A DNA stretch of 13,281 nucleotides from Chloroflexota bacterium (GCA_003353825.1 PIVW01000112.1:1-13281); one strand, 5' to 3'. Positions 1-7,119 are shown, counted from the first letter of the stretch. The notes: generated by a model not told the origin, from the letters alone. Numbers and translations are program-made.

Positions 1-797
1 GAAAAGTACCGGGACCAATATGTGACAATCCCATTCAAGCCCTTCAGGGCACTCAAACATCAATTCGCTCAACTTATTCTGAATGTCCTGCACTTGTGAC
101 AATCCCATTCAAGCCCTTCGGGGCACTGAAACACGCAGGAGCGTTTGCTTCCCACTGTGCGGGGTTCCATGTGACAATCCCATTCAAGCCCTTCGGGGCA
201 CTGAAACCAGTACCAAGTGTTAGCCTCGTGCTGTTCCCAGATGATATCGTGACAATCCCATTCAAGCCCTTCGGGGCACTGAAACGAGAGCAACAGCTCC
301 AAAGGCAGGATAAAATCCCCAAGGGTGACAATCCCATTCAAGCCCTTCGGGGCACTGAAACGTAATGCCCAAGAGCATAATGAATCCGACAACGATGTGG
401 TGACAATCCCATTCAAGCCCTTCGGGGCACTGAAACTCGCGGATGCTATCACAGGCTTCGTGGCTTTCGGGGCAAGTGACAATCCCATTCAAGCCCTTCG
501 GGGCACTGAAACATCGTCGCGCATGAACAGTTCGACGTTCGGTGCAATGAGTGACAATCCCATTCAAGCCCTTCGGGGCACTGAAACATATAACAGATCG
601 TCACCGATCTGCAGACACCGATTTCGTCTTTGGTGACAATCCCATTCAAGCCCTTCGGGGCACTGAAACGCGGTGACCATAAAGATCACCTCATCGCCCT
701 TTGCTACTGGTGACAATCCCATTCAAGCCCTTCGGGGCACTGAAACAACGAAGTGACAGGGACGCCAAGGTCCAAGGCAGCTGGTGACAATCCCATT
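1..797 (+). CRISPR. CRISPR array, trailer-side part: 10 full 37-bp repeats plus a truncated terminal repeat
   Basis: Repeats start at 22, 96, 171, 249, 325, 400, 476, 551, 633 and 710, each 37 bp, beginning GTGACAATCC and ending GCACTGAAAC. Repeats 2-10 are identical. The first (22-58) differs at repeat positions 25 (G to A) and 33 (G to C). An eleventh copy at 784-797 keeps only the first 14 bases. Spacers are 37, 38, 41, 39, 38, 39, 38, 45, 40 and 37 nt; bases 1-21 are probably the end of another spacer, so the array likely extends left. Inside the repeat GCCC-TTCG-GGGC forms a 4-bp stem with a C(UUCG)G tetraloop, followed by ACTGAAAC, the usual 8-nt 5' handle left by Cas6. This supports transcription on the plus strand, with the leader outside to the left and the trailer at 797. 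No cas genes are in the window, so the type (I or III) cannot be fixed. Confidence 0.98.
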
Positions 798-856
798 TCG
801 CGTTTTCCTGAAGAGTTTTTCGATGCGAAAAAATGTGACTTTATGACCGTGTTGAG

Positions 857-969
857 GTATCTTCTCAATATTCTGGGGCACTCGCCGAATGAATTCGGGC
901 TCTGAGGGCGTACCGCCGAACGTCCACCTTCGTGGACGGGTTAGTTCTCCCAAGTTATTGAGAAGATAC
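857..969. repeat. 113-nt foldable element bounded by a perfect 14-bp inverted repeat
   Basis: GTATCTTCTCAATA (857-870) is the exact reverse complement of TATTGAGAAGATAC (956-969). Past a small symmetric internal loop the helix can continue with TGGGG (874-878) against TCCCA (948-952). Inside lie three further hairpins: CCGAA-TGAA-TTCGG (885-898), GGCG-TAC-CGCC (907-917) and CGTCCAC-CTTC-GTGGACG (921-938). Together they give a closed multi-branched fold. The right arm ends 18 nt before the GH127 start. It could be a structured RNA, a regulatory leader, or a small non-autonomous mobile element; no clear target-site duplication is seen (GTTGAG on the left, GTTTGA on the right). Confidence 0.6.
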
Positions 970-987
970 GTTTGAACTACAACAAAT

Positions 988-2931
988 ATGACAAATATCG
1001 ATAGTAAAAAGGGGCTGACCCCACCGCCCATACAAGATGTGAAAGTGACGGGCGGGTTTTGGGCGCATGCCCAAAATACAAACGCCAACACAACGCTGCC
1101 TATCGAATATGAGCAGTGTAAACATACCGGCCGTATTGATGCTTTCCGCTTGGACTGGACGCCGGACAGCAACCGGCCCAAACCCCACTATTTTTGGGAT
1201 TCAGATGTGGCCAAATGGATCGAAGGCGCTGCCTATTCGCTCAGCCATCATCCTGATCCCAAACTACAATCTCAAGTCGATGAAGTGGTCGATCTCATTG
1301 CTGCAGCTCAGCAGGCGGATGGCTATCTCAACATCTATTTCAGCGCTGTCGAACCCGATAAACGCTGGACAAATCTGCGTGATTGGCATGAACTCTACTG
1401 CGCCGGGCATCTCATTGAAGCGGCGGTCGCTTACTACGAATCAAGTGGCAAACGTAAATTTCTCGATGTAATGTGTCGTTACGCCGACTACATCGACTCG
1501 ATATTTGGCAGCGAGGCTGGCCAGATGCGAGGCTATCCCGGCCACGAGGAAATCGAGTTGGCTTTAGTCAAACTCTATCGCACAACCGAGGAAAATCGTT
1601 ATCTAGAATTGGCGCAATACTTTGTGGATGAGCGAGGCCAACAACCTCACTATTATCTCAGCGAAGCGAGCGCTCATTCGGCAAAGTCCGATTGGCTAAA
1701 CTCGATCTTCGATCCCTTCAGCTATGTGCAGGCGCATGTACCGGTAAGAGAACAGTCTCAGATCGTTGGGCATGCTGTGCGAGCGTTGTATCTCTTTAGC
1801 GGCATGGCTGATGTGGCCGCTGAAACGGGCGACGAATCACTGCTTACAACCTTGCACCGCCTATGGGAAAGCATCACGCTCAAACGCATGTATATAACCG
1901 CTGGAGTCGGGCCCGCCGCCAGCAATGAAGGTTTTACCTTCGATTACGATCTCCCCAATGAGACCGCCTATGCCGAAACCTGCGCCGCTATTGCCTTGGT
2001 GTTCTTCGCACAGCGTATGCTCAATCTCGAAGCAGACAGCCGCTATGCAGATGTCATGGAACGGGCGCTCTACAATGGCGTGATATCCGGAATCTCTTTG
2101 CAAGGAGATACGTTCTTCTACGCCAACCCACTTGCACACTATCCCCAGGCTGTGCCATTTTACGATGAAGCTTTTGCTACAGAGCGCCAGCCCTGGTTTG
2201 AGTGCGCCTGTTGTCCGCCCAACATCTGTCGTCTGATCGGCTCATTCAACCAGTATATTTACAGTAGAAGTGCAGATGCATTGTTCGTGAACCTTTATAC
2301 AGCAAGCACGGTCTCTTTTACACCCGAATTCGGTACTGCCGTGCTGATAGCACAGGAGACGGACTATCCCTGGGATGACAGTATCACCTTCAGGATTGAC
2401 TCGCCGGAAGCTCAGCGTTTTACTCTGGCGCTGCGATTGCCAGACTGGTGTCACGCGCCTGAACTGCGCCTGAATGGTACGGCGGTCGAGATTCACCCCC
2501 TGATCGAGAAAGGATATGTGAAGCTCGAGCGAGACTGGCAGTCGGGAGATGAAGTTGCCTTGGTGTTACCGATGCCGGTCGAACGAATCCTGGCACATCC
2601 TTCAGTGCGACAGAACGCAGGACACGTAGCGCTACAACGCGGCCCCCTCATCTACTGCCTGGAAGAGATCGATAATGGCCCGAATTTACATAACCTATCC
2701 CTACCTTGGGATGTCGCCCTGTCCGCTGAGTTTCACGCGGAAGTGCTGAACGGAGTAACCATCATAACCGGAAAGGCAATGCGTTTGCATGAGGAAGCAC
2801 TCAGCCACACCTTATATAGCCAGGCTTCAAGTGCTCCTTTGCGGAGCGATGTTCAGTTCCTGGCCGTTCCCTACTACGCCTGGAACAATCGGGGAGTAGG
2901 GGAGATGCGCATTTGGATACCGGCGACCTGA
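988..2931 (+). CDS. GH127 beta-L-arabinofuranosidase (DUF1680), non-reducing-end acting
   Basis: A 647-residue protein, the usual length for the family (HypBA1-like enzymes are about 650). It starts with the typical short lead into 'VKVTGGFW' (residues 18-25). The (alpha/alpha)6-barrel carries the family's active-site pattern: a putative acid/base Glu314 in 'NEGFTFDYD', zinc ligands Glu330 and Cys332 in 'YAETCA', and the vicinal Cys408-Cys409 in 'WFECACCPPNICR'. In HypBA1 the equivalent first cysteine is the nucleophile and both bind zinc; the spacing matches closely. No signal peptide is seen, so it should act in the cytoplasm on imported arabino-oligosaccharides or beta-arabinosides. ATG at 988 is the only sensible start because an in-frame TGA lies at 973-975. 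No Shine-Dalgarno is visible, so initiation may be leaderless or depend on the folded element just upstream. The stop TGA is followed directly by TAG. The family call is firm; the exact substrate is inferred. Confidence 0.93.
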   Translation: MTNIDSKKGLTPPPIQDVKVTGGFWAHAQNTNANTTLPIEYEQCKHTGRIDAFRLDWTPDSNRPKPHYFWDSDVAKWIEGAAYSLSHHPDPKLQSQVDEVVDLIAAAQQADGYLNIYFSAVEPDKRWTNLRDWHELYCAGHLIEAAVAYYESSGKRKFLDVMCRYADYIDSIFGSEAGQMRGYPGHEEIELALVKLYRTTEENRYLELAQYFVDERGQQPHYYLSEASAHSAKSDWLNSIFDPFSYVQAHVPVREQSQIVGHAVRALYLFSGMADVAAETGDESLLTTLHRLWESITLKRMYITAGVGPAASNEGFTFDYDLPNETAYAETCAAIALVFFAQRMLNLEADSRYADVMERALYNGVISGISLQGDTFFYANPLAHYPQAVPFYDEAFATERQPWFECACCPPNICRLIGSFNQYIYSRSADALFVNLYTASTVSFTPEFGTAVLIAQETDYPWDDSITFRIDSPEAQRFTLALRLPDWCHAPELRLNGTAVEIHPLIEKGYVKLERDWQSGDEVALVLPMPVERILAHPSVRQNAGHVALQRGPLIYCLEEIDNGPNLHNLSLPWDVALSAEFHAEVLNGVTIITGKAMRLHEEALSHTLYSQASSAPLRSDVQFLAVPYYAWNNRGVGEMRIWIPAT

Positions 2932-3302
2932 TAGACGTCAGCAAAAGATATACCAGCCTTCAAGTTCAACCTTGTCTGCAACCGAACTCGCACCTGCGAC
3001 TTGCTACCTGCCTCAGCGGGGCCTGATTTTCTCGGCACAGTCTGGGAACAATCGCTAGACAGTTACACCAAAACGACCGTTGATAATATCCCTTGACAGG
3101 AGCGTCCGTCGACCCATGACCGTAAAAGTCCTATTCGATACCGATCTACCCAGGCATCGACAACCCCATCCTGGTTACTCAGCGACAGACAATCTGCAAC
3201 AGGCGGCGACATTGGAGAACTGGGATCACGAGACCGATTTTCCAGACTTTACGCCACTGCAAACTCCTGTATCTGCCTCCAGGTAATTGAGGTCAATAGG
3301 CT
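2932..3302. other. Non-coding or decayed stretch between GH127 and GH13
   Basis: No intact gene, clear terminator or promoter is seen here. In the frame of the preceding gene, after its stop, about 50 codons stay open (to 3094), but the peptide is not recognisable. The only hint of coding origin is the short open frame at 3116-3286. With the dehydrogenase remnant just downstream, the stretch is best read as decayed genes. Confidence 0.5.
3116..3286 (+). pseudogene. Possible N-terminal remnant of a nucleoside-hydrolase-like gene
   Basis: The frame opens with 'MTVKVLFDTDL', which resembles the first beta strand and Asp-rich loop of inosine-uridine nucleoside hydrolases (VxFDTDxGxDD). An AGGAG sits at 3098-3102, somewhat far upstream. 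After this point the homology is lost in this frame. A neighbouring frame reads 'YPGIDNPILV', which could be the continuation of the same loop after a frameshift. The rest of the 56 residues is unrecognised. The match is short and could be chance. Confidence 0.25.
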
Positions 3303-3431
3303 ATGATCCTACAAAATCAAGTGGTAACCATCACAGGCGCGGGGCGGGTACTGCTTTTCTGCCGAGCAGTTCTAATCCACATGATCGGCCGGAATGAGGG
3401 AAAGATCATCAATATCCCCACGATCGGATGA
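3303..3431 (+). pseudogene. Short-chain dehydrogenase/reductase (SDR) remnant with internal deletion
   Basis: A 42-codon frame begins 'MILQNQVVTITGAGR', matching the first beta strand and the glycine-rich NAD(P)-binding TGxxxGxG motif of classical SDRs up to its middle. It then jumps at once to 'FCRAVLIHMIGRNEGKIINI', which matches the helix and strand just before the catalytic serine ('...AVLPHMIxxxxGKIINISS'). About 100 residues that normally lie between are missing, and the serine/YxxxK half is absent. The frame stops at 3429-3431, eight bases before the GH13 start. A GAGGT at 3289-3293 may be its old ribosome site. It is not functional; the original substrate cannot be told. Confidence 0.6.
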
Positions 3432-3438
3432 AGGCCTG

Positions 3439-5079
3439 ATGGAAACAAGACCCGGTAACTCAAAACTCTGGTGGCAGGCGACTACCATTTATCAGATCTA
3501 TCCCCGCTCCTTCAAAGACAGTAATAGAGACGGAATCGGTGACTTGGCGGGTATTATCTCTAAGCTAGACTACATCAAAGATATAGGCTTCGAAACCATC
3601 TGGCTGTCTCCCTTTTTTGCCAGCCCACAGGCCGATTTTGGCTACGACATCAGCGACTACCAGGCCATTGCTCCCGAATATGGCGATATGGCCAGAACAG
3701 AAGAGCTCATCGCCGAGATCCACGCTCGAAATATGTACGTTGTTTTTGACATGGTCCTGAACCATACCTCGGATCAGCACCCCTGGTTTCGGGAATCAGC
3801 ATCAGGACGAGATAATGCTAAAGCCGATTGGTACATTTGGCGGGAGGGACGAGGAAAACGGCCACCTAACAACTGGCAGGCTATGATCGGCGGCAGTGGC
3901 TGGCATTACCTGCCCGAACGACACCAATGGTATTTTGCCTCCTTCCTTCCCTTCCAACCCGACCTGAATTATCGTAACCCGACCGTCAAAGAAACGATGC
4001 TCGATATCGTGCGTTTCTGGCTGCGCAAAGGGGTGGATGGTCTTCGGCTCGATATCTTCAATGTTATCTACAAAGATCAGGCCTTTCGCGACAACCCTCA
4101 CACTCTCAATCCTTTTCCTTCAGAGGACAAAGTCGCATTTGGATTCTATAAACCGACGCGTACCATGAATCTCCCGGAGACGATGGTCTTTGCCGCTGAA
4201 TTACGAATCGTGGTCGACGAGTTCACAGATCCCCCACGCCTGTTGTTGGGCGAAGTCTCAGGCAACCATGCTACGATCAAGGGCTTTCTGGGTGAACGAG
4301 CAGACAGACTGAATCTGATATTCCTTTTTGATCTGCTCGAATTCAAGTTCGCTGCTGCATATTTCCGAAACAAATTACAAGCATATGAAAGCGAGTACGC
4401 TACGCCTCTGACGCCGACCTATGTTTTCAGCAACCACGACGGTCGACGTAGCATTGGTCGCATCGACGCTGATCTCGAAAAAGCCAAGTTGCTGGCCCTC
4501 TTCCAATTTACTACTCGCGGTGTTTCCGTGACATACCAGGGTGAGGAGATCGGCATGACCGATACCTCCCTGCCCAAGAAGACAGCGCTGGATCCGGTCA
4601 GCCACCATTACGGCTGGTTGCCGCAGTTCCTGCGAGATCGTATGTCCCAACTGCTAAACCGAGATGAATGCCGCACGCCGGTGCAGTGGAATGAAAGTGA
4701 CAACAGCGGCTTTTGTCAAGCAGATGTCACCCCCTGGCTCCCTGTGAATGATAACTACCCCGCAATCAATGTGGCGGCTCAGGCAAAAGACCCTGATTCG
4801 CTTTTACATACGTACCGGCAATTGCTCGCGCTTCGCACACAGAAGCCCGCCCTGAAATGGGGAGAGTTGCAGCTTGACCACGATACACCTAACGATGTCT
4901 TAGGATATCGCCGCATCGAGGACGATCAAACACTACAGATTTACATCAATTTCGAGGGAAAACGCCATAGCATCTCTACAGGCGCTGCGAAGATATTGTT
5001 CTCGACACATCCCCAGAATGTAGTGGACGCTGGTAAATTACAGCTACAGCCGACCAGTGGTGTTATATTGAGTTGTTGA
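3439..5079 (+). CDS. GH13 alpha-glucosidase / oligo-1,6-glucosidase type enzyme
   Basis: The ATG at 3439 gives 546 residues, the normal size for cytoplasmic GH13 exo-alpha-glucosidases. An upstream ATG at 3394 is less likely because it lies inside the SDR remnant and would add 15 unrelated residues. The protein opens with 'WWQATTIYQIYPRSFKDSN', the classic first strand, and 'DGIGDLAGI'. Conserved regions follow: 'DMVLNHTSDQHPWF' (residues 104-117), 'GVDGLRLD' with nucleophile Asp205, 'LLGEVSG' with acid/base Glu272, and 'FSNHD' with stabilising Asp334. A beta-rich C domain fills the last 80 residues or so. It should release glucose from short alpha-glucosides; linkage preference (alpha-1,4, alpha-1,6, sucrose-like) cannot be read safely. 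No signal peptide. No good Shine-Dalgarno; GAAGG lies only a few bases before the ATG. No terminator is seen after it. Confidence 0.9.
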   Translation: METRPGNSKLWWQATTIYQIYPRSFKDSNRDGIGDLAGIISKLDYIKDIGFETIWLSPFFASPQADFGYDISDYQAIAPEYGDMARTEELIAEIHARNMYVVFDMVLNHTSDQHPWFRESASGRDNAKADWYIWREGRGKRPPNNWQAMIGGSGWHYLPERHQWYFASFLPFQPDLNYRNPTVKETMLDIVRFWLRKGVDGLRLDIFNVIYKDQAFRDNPHTLNPFPSEDKVAFGFYKPTRTMNLPETMVFAAELRIVVDEFTDPPRLLLGEVSGNHATIKGFLGERADRLNLIFLFDLLEFKFAAAYFRNKLQAYESEYATPLTPTYVFSNHDGRRSIGRIDADLEKAKLLALFQFTTRGVSVTYQGEEIGMTDTSLPKKTALDPVSHHYGWLPQFLRDRMSQLLNRDECRTPVQWNESDNSGFCQADVTPWLPVNDNYPAINVAAQAKDPDSLLHTYRQLLALRTQKPALKWGELQLDHDTPNDVLGYRRIEDDQTLQIYINFEGKRHSISTGAAKILFSTHPQNVVDAGKLQLQPTSGVILSC

Positions 5080-5122
5080 TTGTCAGATGTCATGACCGCC
5101 AAGACGTCATTTTGAGAATGTC

Positions 5123-5163
5123 TTGCAAATTAAACTGATGTCTTGTACAATTCAGTTGTACAA
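5123..5163 (+). promoter_or_regulatory. Toxin-antitoxin promoter with paired TTGTACAA operator palindromes
   Basis: A near-consensus promoter is visible: TTGCAA (5123-5128), a 17-nt spacer, then TACAAT (5146-5151). Two copies of the perfect palindrome TTGTACAA lie at 5143-5150 and 5156-5163, 13 bp centre to centre; the first overlaps the -10 box. TGTACA is the core operator motif reported for the YefM-YoeB system, whose antitoxin belongs to the same family as the gene that follows. Binding here would block RNA polymerase, giving autoregulation. GGAGG at 5172-5176 serves the antitoxin start. Confidence 0.75.
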
Positions 5164-5180
5164 ATCAACCTGGAGGTACT

Positions 5181-5405
5181 ATGATTAGTCTTGGCATCAG
5201 TGAATTTCGAGCAAATATGAATGCTGTCCTGAAAAAAGTGCAAGAGGGTGAGGTTATTATACTCACCTCACGAGGCGCCGAAGTGGCCAAAGTCGTACCA
5301 CCAAATTTCGCGCAGGCAGCAGCTCGTATCGATCTTGAAGCACTGCGGGAGAGCGCAGAGGTGGGTGATGTGATCTCGCCGGTGGACGCAACCTGGAATG
5401 TATAG
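5181..5405 (+). CDS. Phd/YefM-family antitoxin
   Basis: A 74-residue protein. Its first 40 residues ('ISLGISEFRANMNAVLKKVQ', then 'EGEVIILTSRGAEVAKVVP') match the Phd/YefM DNA-binding fold: strand, two helices, then two strands with the 'TSRGxEVAKVVP' turn. The C-terminal part ('DLEALRESAEVGDVISPVD') is the probable toxin-binding tail, unstructured until it meets the toxin. It is preceded by GGAGG at 5172-5176 and by the two TGTACA-core palindromes at 5143-5163, which it probably binds. The PIN toxin starts 2 bp after its stop, so the pair should be translationally coupled. As a type II antitoxin it should neutralise the toxin and repress the operon, more strongly in the complex. Confidence 0.88.
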   Translation: MISLGISEFRANMNAVLKKVQEGEVIILTSRGAEVAKVVPPNFAQAAARIDLEALRESAEVGDVISPVDATWNV

Positions 5406-5407
5406 CA

Positions 5408-5803
5408 GTGATTCTACTTGACACACATGTCATTATTTGGGATGCACTCACACCTGATCGTTTATCTGAACGGGCAAAACAAGCAATTTCTACTGCGAAT
5501 CAAGAAGACGGCATCCTCATCTGTGACATCTCATTGTGGGAGATCGCTATGTTGATAGAGAATGGCCGAGTACAGGTGAGTACCAGTTGTCAATCATTTC
5601 TCATCTTGGTTCTACAAGCCAACAAGACTATCGTGCAGCCGATCACACCCGCAATTGCCACGCTTTCGGTGCAGTTCACATCAGACGTTACCAAGGACCC
5701 GGTCGACCGCTTAATCGCTGCCACTGCCTTGGTCAACAATGTTCCATTAGTTACAGTAGATCAGAACCTGCAAGCGGCAGCACAGATCCCCACATTCTGG
5801 TAG
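5408..5803 (+). CDS. PIN-domain toxin (VapC-like ribonuclease)
   Basis: A 131-residue protein starting at GTG (5408), 2 bp after the antitoxin stop. It has the PIN layout: 'LLDTHVIIWD' with Asp5, 'ISLWEIAMLIENGRV' with Glu45, 'KDPVDRLIAATAL' with Asp100 (Asp97 nearby), and 'LVTVDQNL' with Asp118. These four acidic residues form the metal site of PIN endoribonucleases, and all are present, so the toxin looks active. Family members usually cleave tRNA or rRNA and stop translation when the antitoxin is degraded. PIN toxins with this 'DTHVIIWD' start are commonly paired with Phd-type antitoxins. The actual RNA target is unknown. Confidence 0.88.
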   Translation: MILLDTHVIIWDALTPDRLSERAKQAISTANQEDGILICDISLWEIAMLIENGRVQVSTSCQSFLILVLQANKTIVQPITPAIATLSVQFTSDVTKDPVDRLIAATALVNNVPLVTVDQNLQAAAQIPTFW

Positions 5804-5862
5804 TATCTTATGTAGACAATTGGCACTGACATTATCGTCTGCATGTTTGTCATTCAACCCGG

Positions 5863-5910
5863 TTTATAATTATAAAAAGAGAGTGTCCCGGGTGTTTCTG
5901 GGGGCACTCT
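5863..5910 (-). terminator. Intrinsic terminator of the minus-strand sugar genes, possibly bidirectional
   Basis: AGAGTGTCCC (5880-5889) pairs with GGGGCACTCT (5901-5910) over 10 bp with one T-G wobble and an 11-nt loop. Read on the minus strand, the stem is followed at once by CTTTTTATAATTATAAA, a good U tract. It lies 43 bp past the stop of the TIM-barrel gene. On the plus strand the following bases (GAATCTGTTTAATT) are a weaker U tract, so it may also slow transcription leaving the toxin-antitoxin operon. Confidence 0.75.
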
Positions 5911-5953
5911 GAATCTGTTTAATTGTATTTGCAGATGCTTAACGTCGTTCGAA

Positions 5954-6985
5954 TTATCCGCTCCAACCATGTTGTTCTCGAACCTGGATCATGACATCGA
6001 GGATATCGTTCCAGGTTTGTTGCTGCATCATGACATCGTTGGGGAACATACAGCCATCCCAACACATGTGCTGGAAGGCTTTGGTGAGATTCCCATCTTC
6101 GTCTCGTAGCCAATAGCCGGCATCACGGGGGACATTGAGTTTGCCATTCGGGTCCTTTGCCAGACAGTGTCGTCCCGTCTTATCGTGTGAGCCGCTGCCA
6201 AACACGGTCCCGTCATTTTGGGCGACATGGAAATCGATGGTCCAGGGGCGCAATGCTGCGGTCATGGTCTTCAATCCGGCCTGGAGCGCCTCAGTATCAC
6301 TCCATTCAAAACCATCAGGGAGGATGCGGTTGTCGGGGGCATTATAGCCCATGAGATAGAGCAAAGTGTGGGCCATATCAGCCTGGAATCCAATGTTCGG
6401 CCGGTCCACCATCTCCAAAAGCTCTACCATATCCTTCCAGTTGTGCATGCCCCCCCAGCAGATCTCCCCTTCGGCTGCAAGGCGCTCGCCGTACGTGGCT
6501 GCAATATCACAGGCTTGCCGGAACACTACTGCCACCTTCTCCTGGTTTGCGGTGGGGTCCTCTGCCCATACCTCTGGCGAGGCTGAGGAATCGATGCGGA
6601 TCACGCCATAAGTACGGATACCGGTCTCGTTCAAGGCGCTGGCGATGCCACAGGCTTTTTTGACTTGCGTCAAGTAGATGTCTACCTGCTCTTGGCTGCC
6701 CAATGTCGAACCATCCCACACAGGCGCTACCAGAGAGCCGACCGCCAACCCCATACCGCCGATCTTATCTGCCAGCGCTTTAATGTCATCCGCCGAGCTG
6801 TCAATACTGACGTGCGGATCCGAAAGGAAGAGATCGACGCCGTCGTATTTCTGGCCGCCAACCTCGGCAGCGGCAGTGAGATCGAGCATCGTGTCCAGAG
6901 CGATGGCGGGTTCAGAATCCGATCCCTTGCCCACCAGTCCCGGCCACATGGCGTTGTGTAATTTGGGGAAAGTGTTTTCTGTCAT
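5954..6985 (-). CDS. Xylose-isomerase-like TIM-barrel sugar isomerase/epimerase
   Basis: A 343-residue protein of the AP-endonuclease-2 / xylose-isomerase-like superfamily. Likely metal and substrate residues are Glu174 in '[13 protein letters not shown]', Asp203 in 'GFQADMAHT', His253 in '[10 protein letters not shown]', and Asp310 in '[11 protein letters not shown]'. Most relatives have Glu at the last site, so Asp310 is a departure if the alignment is right. A good Shine-Dalgarno, AGGAGG, lies 8 nt before the ATG (plus-strand 6994-6999). It is the last gene of a minus-strand set after the PMI-like cupin and the Gfo/Idh/MocA oxidoreductase, and ends at the terminator near 5880-5910. Such pairs often oxidise then isomerise or epimerise a sugar, inositol or keto-sugar; the substrate cannot be named. 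Cytoplasmic, no signal peptide. Confidence 0.82.
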   Translation of the reverse strand: MTENTFPKLHNAMWPGLVGKGSDSEPAIALDTMLDLTAAAEVGGQKYDGVDLFLSDPHVSIDSSADDIKALADKIGGMGLAVGSLVAPVWDGSTLGSQEQVDIYLTQVKKACGIASALNETGIRTYGVIRIDSSASPEVWAEDPTANQEKVAVVFRQACDIAATYGERLAAEGEICWGGMHNWKDMVELLEMVDRPNIGFQADMAHTLLYLMGYNAPDNRILPDGFEWSDTEALQAGLKTMTAALRPWTIDFHVAQNDGTVFGSGSHDKTGRHCLAKDPNGKLNVPRDAGYWLRDEDGNLTKAFQHMCWDGCMFPNDVMMQQQTWNDILDVMIQVREQHGWSG

Positions 6986-6993
6986 GATAAAAA

Positions 6994-6999
6994 CCTCCT
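6994..6999 (-). promoter_or_regulatory. Strong ribosome binding site AGGAGG for the TIM-barrel gene
   Basis: Minus-strand AGGAGG with an 8-nt spacer to the ATG at 6985-6983. It fixes the start and shows the gene has its own strong initiation site, unlike the two upstream genes, whose sites are weaker or split. Confidence 0.8.
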
Positions 7000-7000
7000 A

Positions 7001-7032
7001 TTCGTTAAAGGTAATTCGTGTAGGTTAACGAA
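7001..7032. repeat. 8-bp inverted repeat upstream of the TIM-barrel gene
   Basis: TTCGTTAA (7001-7008) and TTAACGAA (7025-7032) are perfect inverted copies separated by 16 nt, just upstream of the ribosome site of the 5954-6985 gene, in the 134-bp gap between it and the oxidoreductase gene. It could be an operator for an internal promoter or an mRNA hairpin that separates expression of the two genes. No U tract follows on the minus strand. Confidence 0.45.
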
Positions 7033-7119
7033 ACTGTCCAAGTTGTGCCACTTACGTTGCGACGACACAGGCTGCCGACAGGCAACACGCAGCACGTATC
7101 GCCTATCACGCATGAATTC

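Noticed and set aside
437..475. Spacer ending in TTTCGGGGCAA, resembling the repeat core TTCGGGGCA
   Set aside because: Only a 9-base match in a spacer of normal length; chance is sufficient.
69..649. Several open frames on both strands across the CRISPR array
   Set aside because: They are translations of the repeat (recurring 'IPFKPFGALK' or 'FSAPKGLNGIVT') interrupted by spacers, with no gene-like features.
798..987. CRISPR leader on the right of the array
   Set aside because: Repeat handle and hairpin indicate plus-strand transcription, and the last repeat is truncated here, which fits a trailer.
723..1188. Antisense frames of 152 and 77 codons over the CRISPR end and the GH127 start
   Set aside because: They run opposite to a clear GH127 gene and through repeat sequence, with no recognisable domain.
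3394..3438. Upstream ATG for the GH13 gene
   Set aside because: Adds 15 residues encoded inside the SDR remnant; GH13 homology and size fit the ATG at 3439.
6135..7028. Plus-strand frames of 65-122 codons opposite the TIM-barrel gene
   Set aside because: Shadows of the minus-strand gene; no domains and no ribosome sites.
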